Shown: positions 7,190-13,103 of the stretch, piece by piece
Numbering within the stretch: position 1 is the stretch's first letter
Layout of the letters: every line of letters starts with the position of its first letter
Origin: Planctomycetia bacterium
GTDB lineage: Bacteria; Planctomycetota; Planctomycetia; Gemmatales; Gemmataceae
DNA length: 17,434 nt
Assembly (NCBI GenBank): GCA_025356615.1
Contig: JANXSH010001356.1
Location: 1-17,434, forward strand
Reading direction: 5' to 3'
Translations under genes and position numbers: made by a program
The notes under the pieces: model-generated
Databases searched by the model: none
Told to the model about the DNA's origin: nothing
What the model saw: the letters and a program-made list of their open reading frames with translations, nothing else

Positions 7190-7718
7190 TTAGACAGACT
7201 GAGCCGTCCTTGAGACCCAATCGGTGAAGCCTGCCAAGTTCATCTCACCCGAGGCGACACTGAGGGTCACGGCGAGCGCTTCCGGGTCCAGCCATCCGCA
7301 GAGCAGACGGTATCCGCCCCAGTCGAGAACCATCGTGCAGGCCATCATCCTGGTCCGTTTGTTGCCGTCGTTGAAGACGTGACTCCGGATGATGTGCCAG
7401 CCGACCGCTGCGGCTTTATAGAGGTTCAGGTAAGTAATTTCCGCAAGACAACGGGATGTCATCGCAGTCAGGCCCAGGAAACAAGGTACTGACAATCGTT
7501 CGTCACCGGAAATTACTTACCTGAACCTCTATAGCCTGGACCGTCGGGTACATCGGTTGGCCGAACAATGACTCGTCGATGACGCCGAGAATGTAGTCGA
7601 GAGAGTTGCGGTTGAGGAAGTTGCCGGGTGGTATAAAAGAACCGCCGGACGCTTCGAGCATCCGGCGGTTGATTTCGATGACTTCATCGACCGTTATCAC
7701 TTCGCGAGCTCTTGCCAT
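7190..7718 (-). pseudogene. doc: Doc/Fic-family toxin gene split by an inserted element
   Basis: Doc toxins transfer phosphate to elongation factor Tu using a Fic fold. The N-terminal part (7718 leftward) gives 62 residues from MARAREVITVDEV to MYPTVQA. After the element, translation would resume KAAAVGWHIIRSHVFNDGNK, with the Doc-type Fic motif HVFNDGNKRT intact. Taking out 115 bases (the 113-bp element and one TA) leaves 414 bases: 137 codons plus stop, an ordinary Doc length. As it stands, the first part reads into the element and stops as ...QAIEVQVSNFR. The second part has an ATG at 7495 inside the element, so a stray fragment could be made. The start overlaps the antitoxin gene by 22 bases. 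Confidence 0.85.
7419..7531. mobile_element. 113-bp MITE-like element, TA target duplication
   Basis: The ends are perfect 25-bp inverted repeats (7419-7443 and 7507-7531), starting TAGAGGTTCAGGTAAGTAAT. Each is flanked by TA (7417-7418 and 7532-7533). The interior of about 63 bases has no ORF of its own. TA duplication is typical of IS630/Tc1-mariner transposases, so this is probably a non-autonomous derivative. No matching transposase is in the window. Exact restoration of the doc frame on removal confirms the boundaries. Confidence 0.88.
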
Positions 7719-7879
7719 AGCCCTTCGTGGTCCTTCATCAGCCGGTTGAAGGTGGAATCGAACTCCGGCCGAATGTTGGGCGCTGTCTGCGTCGCGACGG
7801 GCTTTTTCTCCGCCTGCGCCTGCGATGACCCGAAGAGGTATGCGATGAAGTAGCTAGCCTTTCGGAAAATCTGACCCAT
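7697..7879 (-). CDS. Phd-like antitoxin, 60 aa
   Basis: ATG at 7879 has a strong GGAAGGAGG site at about 7885-7893. The product begins MGQIFRKASYFIAYLFGSS. Its C-terminus, FNRLMKDHEGLWQELAK, resembles the toxin-neutralising tail of small antitoxins paired with Doc-type proteins. It overlaps the doc start by 22 bases, as usual for coupled toxin-antitoxin operons. The N-terminal half does not look like a canonical Phd DNA-binding fold, so autoregulation is unsure. With its toxin broken, the antitoxin may now serve only against related toxins, or have no role. Confidence 0.65.
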   Translation of the reverse strand: MGQIFRKASYFIAYLFGSSQAQAEKKPVATQTAPNIRPEFDSTFNRLMKDHEGLWQELAK

Positions 7880-7924
7880 TACGCCCTCCTTCCCCCTTGC
7901 TGACCCGCGTCGATCCTCATCTGA

Positions 7925-8065
7925 CTACCGAATTGGCAGACAATAGTAGCATCTAGAGATGATCGGCGACGTTACCACTCGAACTAAAGTAGACCAACCA
8001 GAAACGGGGATAATCAAGAGAATTGTCGAAATCATTGCCACCAGCCACCAGCGCAACCGGACCAT
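7925..8065 (-). CDS. possible 46-aa membrane peptide
   Basis: An ORF from ATG 8065 encodes MVRLRWWLVAMISTILLIIP followed by a basic, Cys-containing tail. A basic N-terminus and one strong hydrophobic helix look like a real small membrane protein. A TATGGGG stretch before the ATG is only a weak ribosome-binding site, and the nearby region (7880-8130) is the least GC-rich part of this segment. It sits between the terminator of the upstream operon and the toxin-antitoxin pair. A spurious ORF is equally possible. Confidence 0.3.
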   Translation of the reverse strand: MVRLRWWLVAMISTILLIIPVSGWSTLVRVVTSPIISRCYYCLPIR

Positions 8066-8126
8066 GCACCCCATATTCACAATGGAGCGGTTGGGGAGGA
8101 TGTCCGCGAATGACTTGCTTCGAGAA

Positions 8127-8164
8127 CACGAAGAAGGGGCGAGGCGTCGGCGCATCGCCCCTTC
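8127..8164 (-). terminator. terminator of the leftward small-gene operon
   Basis: A 10-bp stem (8133-8142 with 8155-8164, GAAGGGGCGA and its complement) starts 14 bases after the stop of 8178..8435. On the minus strand it is followed by TTCGTGTTCTCG, a modest T-rich tail. Position is good; the T-run is weak. Confidence 0.55.
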
Positions 8165-8177
8165 CGTGCTCCTCACG

Positions 8178-8435
8178 TCACCGCCTGGCGTCATACGGCA
8201 GGCCGGCCTCGAGGATGCCGACCATGTGGCGCACGACCCAGGCGATGCGCCTGGACTCCACCGCGTCGGGGGCGAGGTCGCGCGCGAAGTACGCCCCGTC
8301 CTTCGGCCTCAGTCCCTCGATGGCTTCCGCCAGCGCGTCCGACGACAGCCCCGCCGCGTGCAGCGCGTCGATCGCCTCGAGCCACCGGCGGCGGACCGCC
8401 TCGACCCGGTCCTTCTTCTGCTTCTTCTTGCCCAT
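8178..8435 (-). CDS. small protein, paralogue of 8475 and 10326, 85 aa
   Basis: ATG at 8435 follows AAGGAG with 9-base spacing. The protein begins MGKKKQKKDRVEAVRRRWLE and is mostly helical. It shares a pattern with the products of 8475..8906 and 10326..10667: an aromatic W-x-x-A-x-x-(A/L) helix, a polar middle, then an A-x-x-V/L-R-x-M/L-(x)n-L helix (here AWVVRHMVGILEAGLP). It is the last gene of the minus-strand operon, just before a hairpin terminator. No known family is recognised; the Lys-rich start might bind nucleic acid. Confidence 0.75.
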   Translation of the reverse strand: MGKKKQKKDRVEAVRRRWLEAIDALHAAGLSSDALAEAIEGLRPKDGAYFARDLAPDAVESRRIAWVVRHMVGILEAGLPYDARR

Positions 8436-8474
8436 TGGATGATACTCCTTCGTTCGTGTGTGTGAATGGTTCTC

Positions 8475-8906
8475 TCAGACTGCCGACACTTCCGCCGAGG
8501 CGAATCGCCCCACCCGCTCGAGGACGCGCTTCCGTTGCGTCGCGTGGACGGCGGCGTGGACCTCGTCCTCGCCGGGGCGCGGTTCGAGCCTGCCGAGGAG
8601 GTAGCCGACCTCCTCGGGAACGTCGTGGTCGATGACGGCGTCCAGCCCCATGCGCAGCATGAAGCGGAGGTGATTCGCCGGCTCGTACCTCTCGCCGTCG
8701 GCGAGTTCGTAGGGGGCAACGTCCACGGGCGCGGGCGCGGCGTCGATCGCCCCGGCGAAGGCGTCGAACGCATCCCCGGCGGCCTCGGCCGAGCGGATGG
8801 CCTCGGCCCACGCGTTCCAGAGCCGGACCTGGGCGGCGGTCGCCGGCGGCTTCGCGGGGGGATCCTTCGGGGCGGGATCCTTCACGGGGGCGGTCTTCTT
8901 CTTCAT
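8475..8906 (-). CDS. small protein, paralogue of 8178 and 10326, 143 aa
   Basis: Start at ATG 8906 (MKKKTAPVKDPAPKDPPAKP), with GGAG 8 bases upstream; the longer frame upstream is Pro/Arg noise. After a Lys/Pro-rich arm comes a helix QVRLWNAWAEAIRSAEAAGD, then an acidic middle, then NHLRFMLRMGLDAVIDHDVP. These align by pattern with the two paralogues. The spacing to 8178..8435 is 39 bases. Function unknown. Confidence 0.75.
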   Translation of the reverse strand: MKKKTAPVKDPAPKDPPAKPPATAAQVRLWNAWAEAIRSAEAAGDAFDAFAGAIDAAPAPVDVAPYELADGERYEPANHLRFMLRMGLDAVIDHDVPEEVGYLLGRLEPRPGEDEVHAAVHATQRKRVLERVGRFASAEVSAV

Positions 8907-8937
8907 GTTCGGACTCCATTTCTTCGGACAAGGGGGA

Positions 8938-8960
8938 CCGGGCGGGAACACCCCGCCCGG
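8938..8960. repeat. intergenic GC hairpin
   Basis: CCGGGCGGG (8938-8946) pairs with CCCGCCCGG (8952-8960) around a 5-base loop, between two minus-strand genes. There is no T-run on either strand, so an mRNA-stabilising or processing role is more likely than termination. Similar spacers occur at 10004 and 10682. Confidence 0.7.
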
Positions 8961-8976
8961 TCGTTCGGTGCGTCGG

Positions 8977-9684
8977 TCAGCGGGACTTCCGTCTCCGCGC
9001 GGGCGTCTGGGTCGGGGCGACGTAGGGGACGGCATGCGACTTCACCAGCACGGCCGTGGGGTCGTCGTCCGGGTTGCCGTGCCGGTCGACCAGCGTCGGG
9101 CCGTCGGTCGTGAACGCGGGATCAGGGGCGGCGGGGTACTTCTCGATGGGGGTGTCGCGCTCGACCTCGGGGACTGGCCCCTTCGTCTCGACCTCCGCCT
9201 CTCGGGCGATGCTGAGGAACTCGTCCACGAGGGGCAGGCCGGTTCGCTTGGGTTCGGGTGTCGGCTCCGGGTCTGCGGGTCGCTGCCCCGCGAAGAGGAA
9301 TGGCAGCCTCGCCAGCACCTCGGGGGCGGGAAGAGTGTGCAGGATGTCCGGGTCGTCGGTCGGCTCGGTGTAGACGTAGCCGTTGACCGGCTCGACCCGG
9401 TGAGGCTCGACGCTCGCGGGGACGGCATCGGCGCGGATGGCGTTCTGGATGCCCGTCGCCTCGCCCAGGACGTAACCCAACACATCCCCGGCGATCGAGG
9501 CGACGAGGGAGCCGGCGTCTCGGAGGCGGACGCCGGCGGCGTGTGCGGAGGCCCGCCGGCGGTCGATGGCGGACTCGACGGCGGAGGTGCCGACGGCGTC
9601 GAGTCGCGCGGCGGCGGCGTCGATGCTGCTGATGAGGGAGGCTTCGGCGGCGGACAGCTTCGTGAGGGGATGATTCGCGTTCAT
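8977..9684 (-). CDS. hypothetical protein, 235 aa
   Basis: Start at ATG 9684 (MNANHPLTKLSAAEASLISS) after CTGGAG 12 bases upstream, within the leader shared by this operon. The N-terminal 90 residues are Ala-rich and helical (SIDAAAARLDAVGTSAVESA). The rest is Pro/Glu/Asp-rich and probably extended, ending in a basic PARRRKSR tail. No transmembrane segment or enzyme motif is seen. It is the largest gene of the minus-strand operon and is not recognised. Confidence 0.75.
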   Translation of the reverse strand: MNANHPLTKLSAAEASLISSIDAAAARLDAVGTSAVESAIDRRRASAHAAGVRLRDAGSLVASIAGDVLGYVLGEATGIQNAIRADAVPASVEPHRVEPVNGYVYTEPTDDPDILHTLPAPEVLARLPFLFAGQRPADPEPTPEPKRTGLPLVDEFLSIAREAEVETKGPVPEVERDTPIEKYPAAPDPAFTTDGPTLVDRHGNPDDDPTAVLVKSHAVPYVAPTQTPARRRKSR

Positions 9685-9724
9685 GGTTCGTGGTTCTCCA
9701 GTTAGGGGGTCGTGGGTGGGTCGG

Positions 9725-9973
9725 TTACGCGATCGCCAGCACGGCGGGTTGCCGGGGCGAGAGGAAGTCGTCGATGCCGTTGATCTCATCGCGGACCTCG
9801 GCCCGCAAGCGCGTGACGCGGGCGATGACCGGGTCGAGGGCGGCGGAGGGGTGGTTCGTCGAACGACTCAGGCGGCGAAGGTCGCGCAGCACGGCGGTCA
9901 GGTCGGTGGCGTAGTGGCACAGCGAATACTGGCCGAACACGAGGGCGGACTGAAGGGCGGCGTTGTCGGTCAT
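9725..9973 (-). CDS. small helical protein, 82 aa
   Basis: Start taken at ATG 9973 (MTDNAALQSALVFGQYSLCH). GGAG lies 9 bases before it, inside what would be the start of a longer frame at 9988. The product is alpha-helical, with an Arg/Leu-rich middle (TAVLRDLRRLSRSTNHP) and RVTRLRAEVRDEINGIDDF, suggesting a helical hairpin or coiled coil. It sits 40 bases from the next gene in the same operon. Function unknown. Confidence 0.72.
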   Translation of the reverse strand: MTDNAALQSALVFGQYSLCHYATDLTAVLRDLRRLSRSTNHPSAALDPVIARVTRLRAEVRDEINGIDDFLSPRQPAVLAIA

Positions 9974-10003
9974 GGTCAGGATCTCCATCGGCGGACAGGG
10001 GAG

Positions 10004-10030
10004 GCCCGGCCCTCGACGTGAGGGCGGGGC
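10004..10030. repeat. intergenic GC hairpin
   Basis: GCCCGGCCCTC (10004-10014) pairs with GAGGGCGGGGC (10020-10030), one mismatch, 5-base loop, in the gap between 10043..10288 and 9725..9973. It lacks a T-run. Confidence 0.6.
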
Positions 10031-10042
10031 GCAGGCGTCGGG

Positions 10043-10288
10043 TCAGAAGGGCAGGTCTTCCAGGCTCATCTCGAACTGGCGGACCCGCGCGGCCTCGGTG
10101 AGTTGGGTTTCCAAGCGACGCATGGACGTGAGTAGGGCGGTTCGCGCCTTGCGGAGGTCGCGCAGGGCTTCGGGCGACTGCTCCGCGCCCAGTCGGCGGA
10201 TCCGGGTGCCCAGGCAGGCGAGGAGCGTGTCGGCGCTGAGGTAATCGCTCTCGATGTCGGACAGGGCGGAGAGGGTGTCGATGGTCAT
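10043..10288 (-). CDS. small helical protein, 81 aa
   Basis: ATG at 10288 has the leader GAAAGGAACCCGAACC, also found before 10898. The product begins MTIDTLSALSDIESDYLSAD and is a helical protein rich in Leu, Arg and Glu (RDLRKARTALLTSMRRLETQ), ending SLEDLPF. It resembles the neighbouring 82-aa protein in length and general make-up but not clearly in sequence. Codon third positions are strongly GC. Function unknown. Confidence 0.74.
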   Translation of the reverse strand: MTIDTLSALSDIESDYLSADTLLACLGTRIRRLGAEQSPEALRDLRKARTALLTSMRRLETQLTEAARVRQFEMSLEDLPF

Positions 10289-10325
10289 GGTTCGGGTTCC
10301 TTTCGTGGAAGGCGGCGGAGGGGGT

Positions 10326-10667
10326 TCACGATGCGTCGCGGACCAGGTCGAGAACGTCGCCGGGGGCCGACCCCTCGAGGAGCGAGAGGTTCGAGCGGAC
10401 GGACCAGGCCGTATGCCAGGCGTCGTGCCGCACGTCTTCGCCGTCGAGGCGCTCCGTCTCGCGGGACGGGAGGTCGCCCAGGGCCGACCCGAGCGTCTCG
10501 CACGCGGAGGCGGCACGCCCGAGGGCGACGAGGGCGTCGGCCCAGGCTCGCATGGCGATGCCGAACGCCTTGCGGTTGTTGTTAGGATTCGTGCGCGGCC
10601 TGCGGGGTGTCGCGAGGGTGTCGTCGGGGCGTTCAGCGTTGCGGTAGCCATGTGTTCGGTTCTCCAT
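10326..10667 (-). CDS. small protein, third member of the paralogue set, 113 aa
   Basis: The frame is open from GTG 10691, with ATG at 10667 (MENRTHGYRNAERPDDTLAT). Neither start has a good ribosome-binding site. A third ATG, at 10651, does carry the operon's leader (GGAGAACCGAACAC), but it opens a different frame. So either 10667 is used, or the gene began at 10651 and has suffered a shift near the AAC repeat around 10575-10587. The body, NRKAFGIAMRAWADALVALG then AWSVRSNLSLLEGSAPGD, follows the same helix pattern as the products of 8178 and 8475. Confidence 0.6.
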   Translation of the reverse strand: MENRTHGYRNAERPDDTLATPRRPRTNPNNNRKAFGIAMRAWADALVALGRAASACETLGSALGDLPSRETERLDGEDVRHDAWHTAWSVRSNLSLLEGSAPGDVLDLVRDAS

Positions 10668-10681
10668 CTGGGGGAAGGGTG

Positions 10682-10706
10682 CCCCGGCCACGAAGTGCGG
10701 CCGGGG
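10682..10706. repeat. intergenic GC hairpin
   Basis: CCCCGGCC (10682-10689) pairs with GGCCGGGG (10699-10706), 9-base loop, between 10719..10898 and 10326..10667. No T-run. Third such spacer hairpin of this operon. Confidence 0.55.
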
Positions 10707-10718
10707 AGGGTTCGCGGC

Positions 10719-10898
10719 TCAGTTGTCGGTGATCGAGGCGACGAGGGCGGAGGCCAGTTCGCCGACGCCCTTGGTGACCTGCGTCCAGCACATCCAGGAC
10801 AGCAGGTCGGCGGAGAAGATCGCGTCCCACGCCTTCACGGTGCATTACACCGACGCGGCGGACAGGGCGAGGGCGGCGAGGACGGTCAGGGTGAGCAT
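10719..10898 (-). pseudogene. short exported or membrane peptide gene with an internal TAA
   Basis: ATG 10898 has the same GAAAGGAACCCGAACC leader as 10288. The frame reads MLTLTVLAALALSAASV, then TAA (codon 18, 10845-10847), then continues as CTVKAWDAIFSADLLSWMCW to a second stop at 10719-10721. The first part looks like a Sec signal or lipoprotein leader directly before a Cys. The second part is a normal-looking amphipathic segment. Either the gene has a nonsense mutation, or a 17-aa peptide is the product, or the base is a sequencing error. It sits between the SWIM gene and the third paralogue in the operon. Confidence 0.55.
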
Positions 10899-10937
10899 GG
10901 TTCGGGTTCCTTTCGAGGGCGAAGGTGTGGGGTTGGT

Positions 10938-11294
10938 TCAGGCGACCTTGCCTTGTTCGCGCCACCGGCGCATCGAGAGTTGGTGCTTGCAGCAGGGGTG
11001 GGCCACCGAGTTCCGCCGGAAGCAGAAGTCCGGGCAGCTGCAATCGCTCAGGTCCGCCGGCACGTCGTAGCTCTTGCCGGTCGCCGTGCTGGTCAGCGTG
11101 TAGCCGTGGACGACCGGCTCCCCCGCCTCCGGCAGCGTCGCGTTGTACGCCAGGAGGTAGACCTGCCCGTTGATGCTCACCCTGCCGGGGATGCCGTCCG
11201 GCTGCATCTCGCAGCAGCAGACCGGCTTGCTCAGGACGGTCGCCTCCTCGAGGCGGACGGGCAGGATCCGGCGGCGGGTCGTGCAGGCGGTCAT
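10938..11294 (-). CDS. SWIM-type zinc-finger protein, 118 aa
   Basis: First gene of the leftward operon. ATG at 11294 has AAGGAG with the leader ending CCTGAGCC. The C-terminal part carries DCSCPDFCFRRNSVAHPCCK followed by H, matching the SWIM pattern C-x-C-x(n)-C-x-H: Cys85, Cys87, Cys101 or Cys102, and His104. An extra CCC cluster lies at 26-28. SWIM fingers bind DNA or protein and are common in mobile and bacterial helicase contexts. Here the finger stands almost alone after a beta-rich segment (SINGQVYLLAYNATLPEAGE). Its promoter overlaps the operator at 11351, so it is probably controlled by the XRE regulator. Confidence 0.8.
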   Translation of the reverse strand: MTACTTRRRILPVRLEEATVLSKPVCCCEMQPDGIPGRVSINGQVYLLAYNATLPEAGEPVVHGYTLTSTATGKSYDVPADLSDCSCPDFCFRRNSVAHPCCKHQLSMRRWREQGKVA

Positions 11295-11340
11295 GGCTCA
11301 GGCTCCTTCTGTCGCGGGGGTGGTGGTTCCGACAAGGTGA

Positions 11341-11369
11341 ATAATAAGGTTCATCTGTTGAATAGTCAA
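11341..11369 (-). promoter_or_regulatory. leftward sigma70-type promoter
   Basis: On the minus strand TTGACT (11369-11364) and TATTAT (11346-11341) are separated by exactly 17 bases. They match the -35 and -10 consensus at 5 of 6 positions each. It lies about 45 bases before the SWIM gene and would drive the whole minus-strand operon. Its -35 is inside the palindromic operator. Confidence 0.75.
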
Positions 11370-11376
11370 CAGATGA
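11351..11376. promoter_or_regulatory. palindromic operator
   Basis: TCATCTGTTGA at 11351-11361, spacer ATAG, then the exact complement TCAACAGATGA at 11366-11376. It covers the leftward -35. The same half-site CTGTTGA recurs at 11436-11442 over the rightward -35. The likely ligand is the XRE-family protein encoded at 11501. Confidence 0.75.
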
Positions 11377-11438
11377 GTTTGTGTTTGTGAGCGGATCGTT
11401 CCGAAGTCATTGATTGGCAAGATGTTAAGACTGTCCTG

Positions 11439-11467
11439 TTGACTAATTTGTTTCGAGAGGGTAGACT
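11439..11467 (+). promoter_or_regulatory. rightward sigma70-type promoter of the XRE gene
   Basis: TTGACT at 11439-11444 and TAGACT at 11462-11467 are 17 bases apart. The distance to the TTG start at 11501 is normal for a short leader. The half-site CTGTTGA (11436-11442) overlaps the -35, which suggests autoregulation. Confidence 0.7.
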
Positions 11468-11500
11468 TATTCAGCTACATCCCACAGGCGAGGTGAAAAC

Positions 11501-11860
11501 TTGGCGAAGAAACGAGCGGCGGGTCAGTCCGACCACGAACCCGTCAGTGAAGCGGCGAGGGCGTTCGGCGAAAAGATCAGGGCCAGGCGAGAATCGCTTG
11601 GACTGACGAAGTACGCCCTGAGCAAGCGGACAGGCATCAGCGCGCAAGGGGTGCTGCTGTTGGAGTCGGGGAGGCGTGAGACGAGTTGGGAGCGGGTGCA
11701 ATTGCTCGCGATGGTCCTGGGCATACCCCTCGAGGAACTGCGAGATCCGTCATTGCATCTGTTGGACTACACGCCCATACCAAAGGGCCGCCCGAAGAAG
11801 CCGGAAGCCCCTCCCGCCGAGGTGCCAGCGAAGAAGCCCGCGAAGAAGAGGGACGGTTGA
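11501..11860 (+). CDS. XRE-family transcriptional regulator, 119 aa
   Basis: TTG start at 11501 with AGGTGA 6 bases upstream. No ATG is available. A classic helix-turn-helix lies about residues 21-80: AFGEKIRARRESLGLTKYAL, SKRTGISAQGVLLLESGRR, and a third part ending LAMVLGIPLEELRDP. The C-terminal 27 residues are Pro/Lys/Ala-rich (KKPEAPPAEVPAKKPAKKR). The gene faces away from the SWIM operon, with both promoters sharing the CTGTTGA operator family. It is thus the likely repressor of the leftward operon and of itself, resembling a phage CI or plasmid copy-control switch. Confidence 0.88.
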   Translation: MAKKRAAGQSDHEPVSEAARAFGEKIRARRESLGLTKYALSKRTGISAQGVLLLESGRRETSWERVQLLAMVLGIPLEELRDPSLHLLDYTPIPKGRPKKPEAPPAEVPAKKPAKKRDG

Positions 11861-11890
11861 GCGGTAGCCAACGCGAAAGGAAGGAATCTT

Positions 11891-12097
11891 ATGACCGAAG
11901 TCTTGACGACGGGCGAACTGGCCTCCCTGCTCAAGGTCCACGTCTGGACCATCCGCTCCTGGTGGCACAAGGGGGTCTTGCCCGAACCCCTACTGCCGTC
12001 CCCGCGCTGCCCCCGCTGGCAAACCGCCGACATCGACGCCTGGATCAGGGGCGGGTGCAAGCCCGCCCAGTTGAAGGCGTACAAGCGCAAGAGGTGA
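11891..12097 (+). CDS. AlpA/excisionase-like helix-turn-helix protein, 68 aa
   Basis: ATG at 11891 has an AAAGGAAGGA site at about 11877-11886. The sequence MTEVLTTGELASLLKVHVWT, then IRSWWHKGVLPEP, a short linker and DIDAWIRGG follows the MerR-like HTH_17 fold of AlpA and phage Xis proteins, which bend DNA to help excision or regulate transcription. A Lys/Arg-rich tail (KPAQLKAYKRKR) follows. It is 30 bases after the XRE gene, probably in the same transcript. No integrase is in the window to confirm an excision role. Confidence 0.8.
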   Translation: MTEVLTTGELASLLKVHVWTIRSWWHKGVLPEPLLPSPRCPRWQTADIDAWIRGGCKPAQLKAYKRKR

Positions 12098-12115
12098 GGC
12101 GGGCACGCCATGACC
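12089..12115 (+). repeat. 27-bp direct repeat, copy 1
   Basis: Begins AAGAGGTGAGGCGGGCACGC and includes the final Lys, Arg and stop codons of the gene at 11891. An exact copy lies at 12994-13020, at the same point of the gene at 12787. The 123 bases from here to 12222 hold no convincing gene. Confidence 0.9.
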
Positions 12116-12222
12116 TCCGAAGCCGGTGAAGAAGGCCCGCGAAGAGTGACGCGAGGCCCGGCTTGCCGTTGCCCCCTCCGTCACTGAGAATAGGCGTGAG
12201 ACCGTCTCCCCGGAGGTCCGCC

Positions 12223-12749
12223 GTGCCCAACATCCGCTCCCCCGTGTGCTTGATTACCTACGAGGTCGCGCCCGACCCCTCGGGGGCCAAGATCCAATGC
12301 CGGGTCTGCGGCCAGAAGATGCGTGTCGCCCCGCCCCCGCCGGCGAGAACAAGACGGTGTTGGTGCGCTGAAAGGAACCCGAAGCGGAGCCGGTCCGACG
12401 GCCGGCAGACGAGCCGCCACCGGCACGCACCAGGCGGGAAGACGACGAGGAAGCGGACGACCGACCACGGAGGCGAAAGCGCCGAAGGCGGGACGAGGAA
12501 TACGACGACGACGATCGCCGGACGCGGTACTGCCACCACTGCGACCGTCGAGTCCGCCCGGAGATTTCGAGGAGGAGGGCGCAGCCCTGGTCGCTCATCT
12601 GCATCATCGTCGGTGCCGCGATGGTCTTCTTCGTTCTCGGCATCGCCCTCATCATCATCGGGGCGTTGCTCAAACAGCGCGTCGAGAAGTGCCCGGATTG
12701 CGGCGACGAACTCCACGTCGGCGAAGTGGGTATCGGGGGGTTGAAATAG
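12223..12749 (+). pseudogene. frameshifted zinc-ribbon / membrane protein
   Basis: GTG at 12223 has GGAGG at 12211-12215. The first part encodes MPNIRSPVCLITYEVAPDPS, then AKIQCRVCGQKMRVAPPP, a typical N-terminal zinc-ribbon half. Near 12340, in a C-rich run, protein-like coding moves to the -1 frame. That frame has a TGA at 12369-12371, then KEPEAEPVRRPADEPPPART, an acidic/Arg-rich linker, a CHHC pair, a membrane helix (LICIIVGAAMVFFVLGIALI) and a CPDC ribbon near the end (stop 12747-12749). The layout is ribbon, charged linker, ribbon, membrane helix, ribbon. Two lesions are needed to explain it, so the gene is broken unless the sequence has errors. Confidence 0.7.
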
Positions 12750-12786
12750 GGCCGGCGACGAATCCCAAGAAGAAAGGCGTTGAGAG

Positions 12787-13002
12787 ATGACACTCTCCGA
12801 CTACATGAGCGCGGCGAGATTCCCACTGACATCGCAGAAGGGCTTGTCGGCGCGGCAGCAATTCATGATCGACGCCTTCAACGACGACCAGAAACCTCCG
12901 CCCGGCTACGTCAGGGATGAGGAAGGCGAGCGGCGCAAGGCCGAACTGGTGGAGAAGGTGGCGGCCCAACCGTCCCTCCTGCGCGAGATGGCGAAGAGGT
13001 GA
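12787..13002 (+). CDS. small hypothetical protein, 71 aa
   Basis: ATG at 12787 follows an AAAGG stretch, a modest ribosome-binding site. The product begins MTLSDYMSAARFPLTSQKGL and continues as a helix ending ELVEKVAAQPSLLREMAKR. It contains the segment PPPGYVRDEEGERRK. Hydrophilic with no membrane segment. It ends in the same 27-bp repeat as the AlpA-like gene. Function unknown. Confidence 0.65.
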   Translation: MTLSDYMSAARFPLTSQKGLSARQQFMIDAFNDDQKPPPGYVRDEEGERRKAELVEKVAAQPSLLREMAKR

Positions 13003-13020
13003 GGCGGGCACGCCATGACC
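12994..13020 (+). repeat. 27-bp direct repeat, copy 2
   Basis: Identical to 12089-12115. Here too the repeat starts with the last Lys and Arg codons and TGA of the gene. The two copies are 905 bases apart, which suggests the 3' ends were exchanged or duplicated by recombination. Confidence 0.9.
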
Positions 13021-13103
13021 CCCACCGGCCCAGGGCAGGCCGAGGCCCACGCGCGGCCCGTCGCCGCTGGGGGCGTGGTGGGCGTGTCTGAAGGCGAGGG
13101 TGT

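Noticed and set aside
6472..7227. 251-aa plus-strand ORF over the ParB-like remnant
   Set aside because: Arg/Pro/Thr-rich frame. The protein-like frame in 6575-6966 is a different one.
8797..9705. 302-aa plus-strand ORF opposite the leftward operon
   Set aside because: Gly/Val/Arg-rich antisense frame over two minus-strand genes that have good starts.
10682..10706. Hairpin as a transcription terminator
   Set aside because: No T-run on either strand, and genes with the same leader continue on both sides. Kept only as a spacer hairpin.
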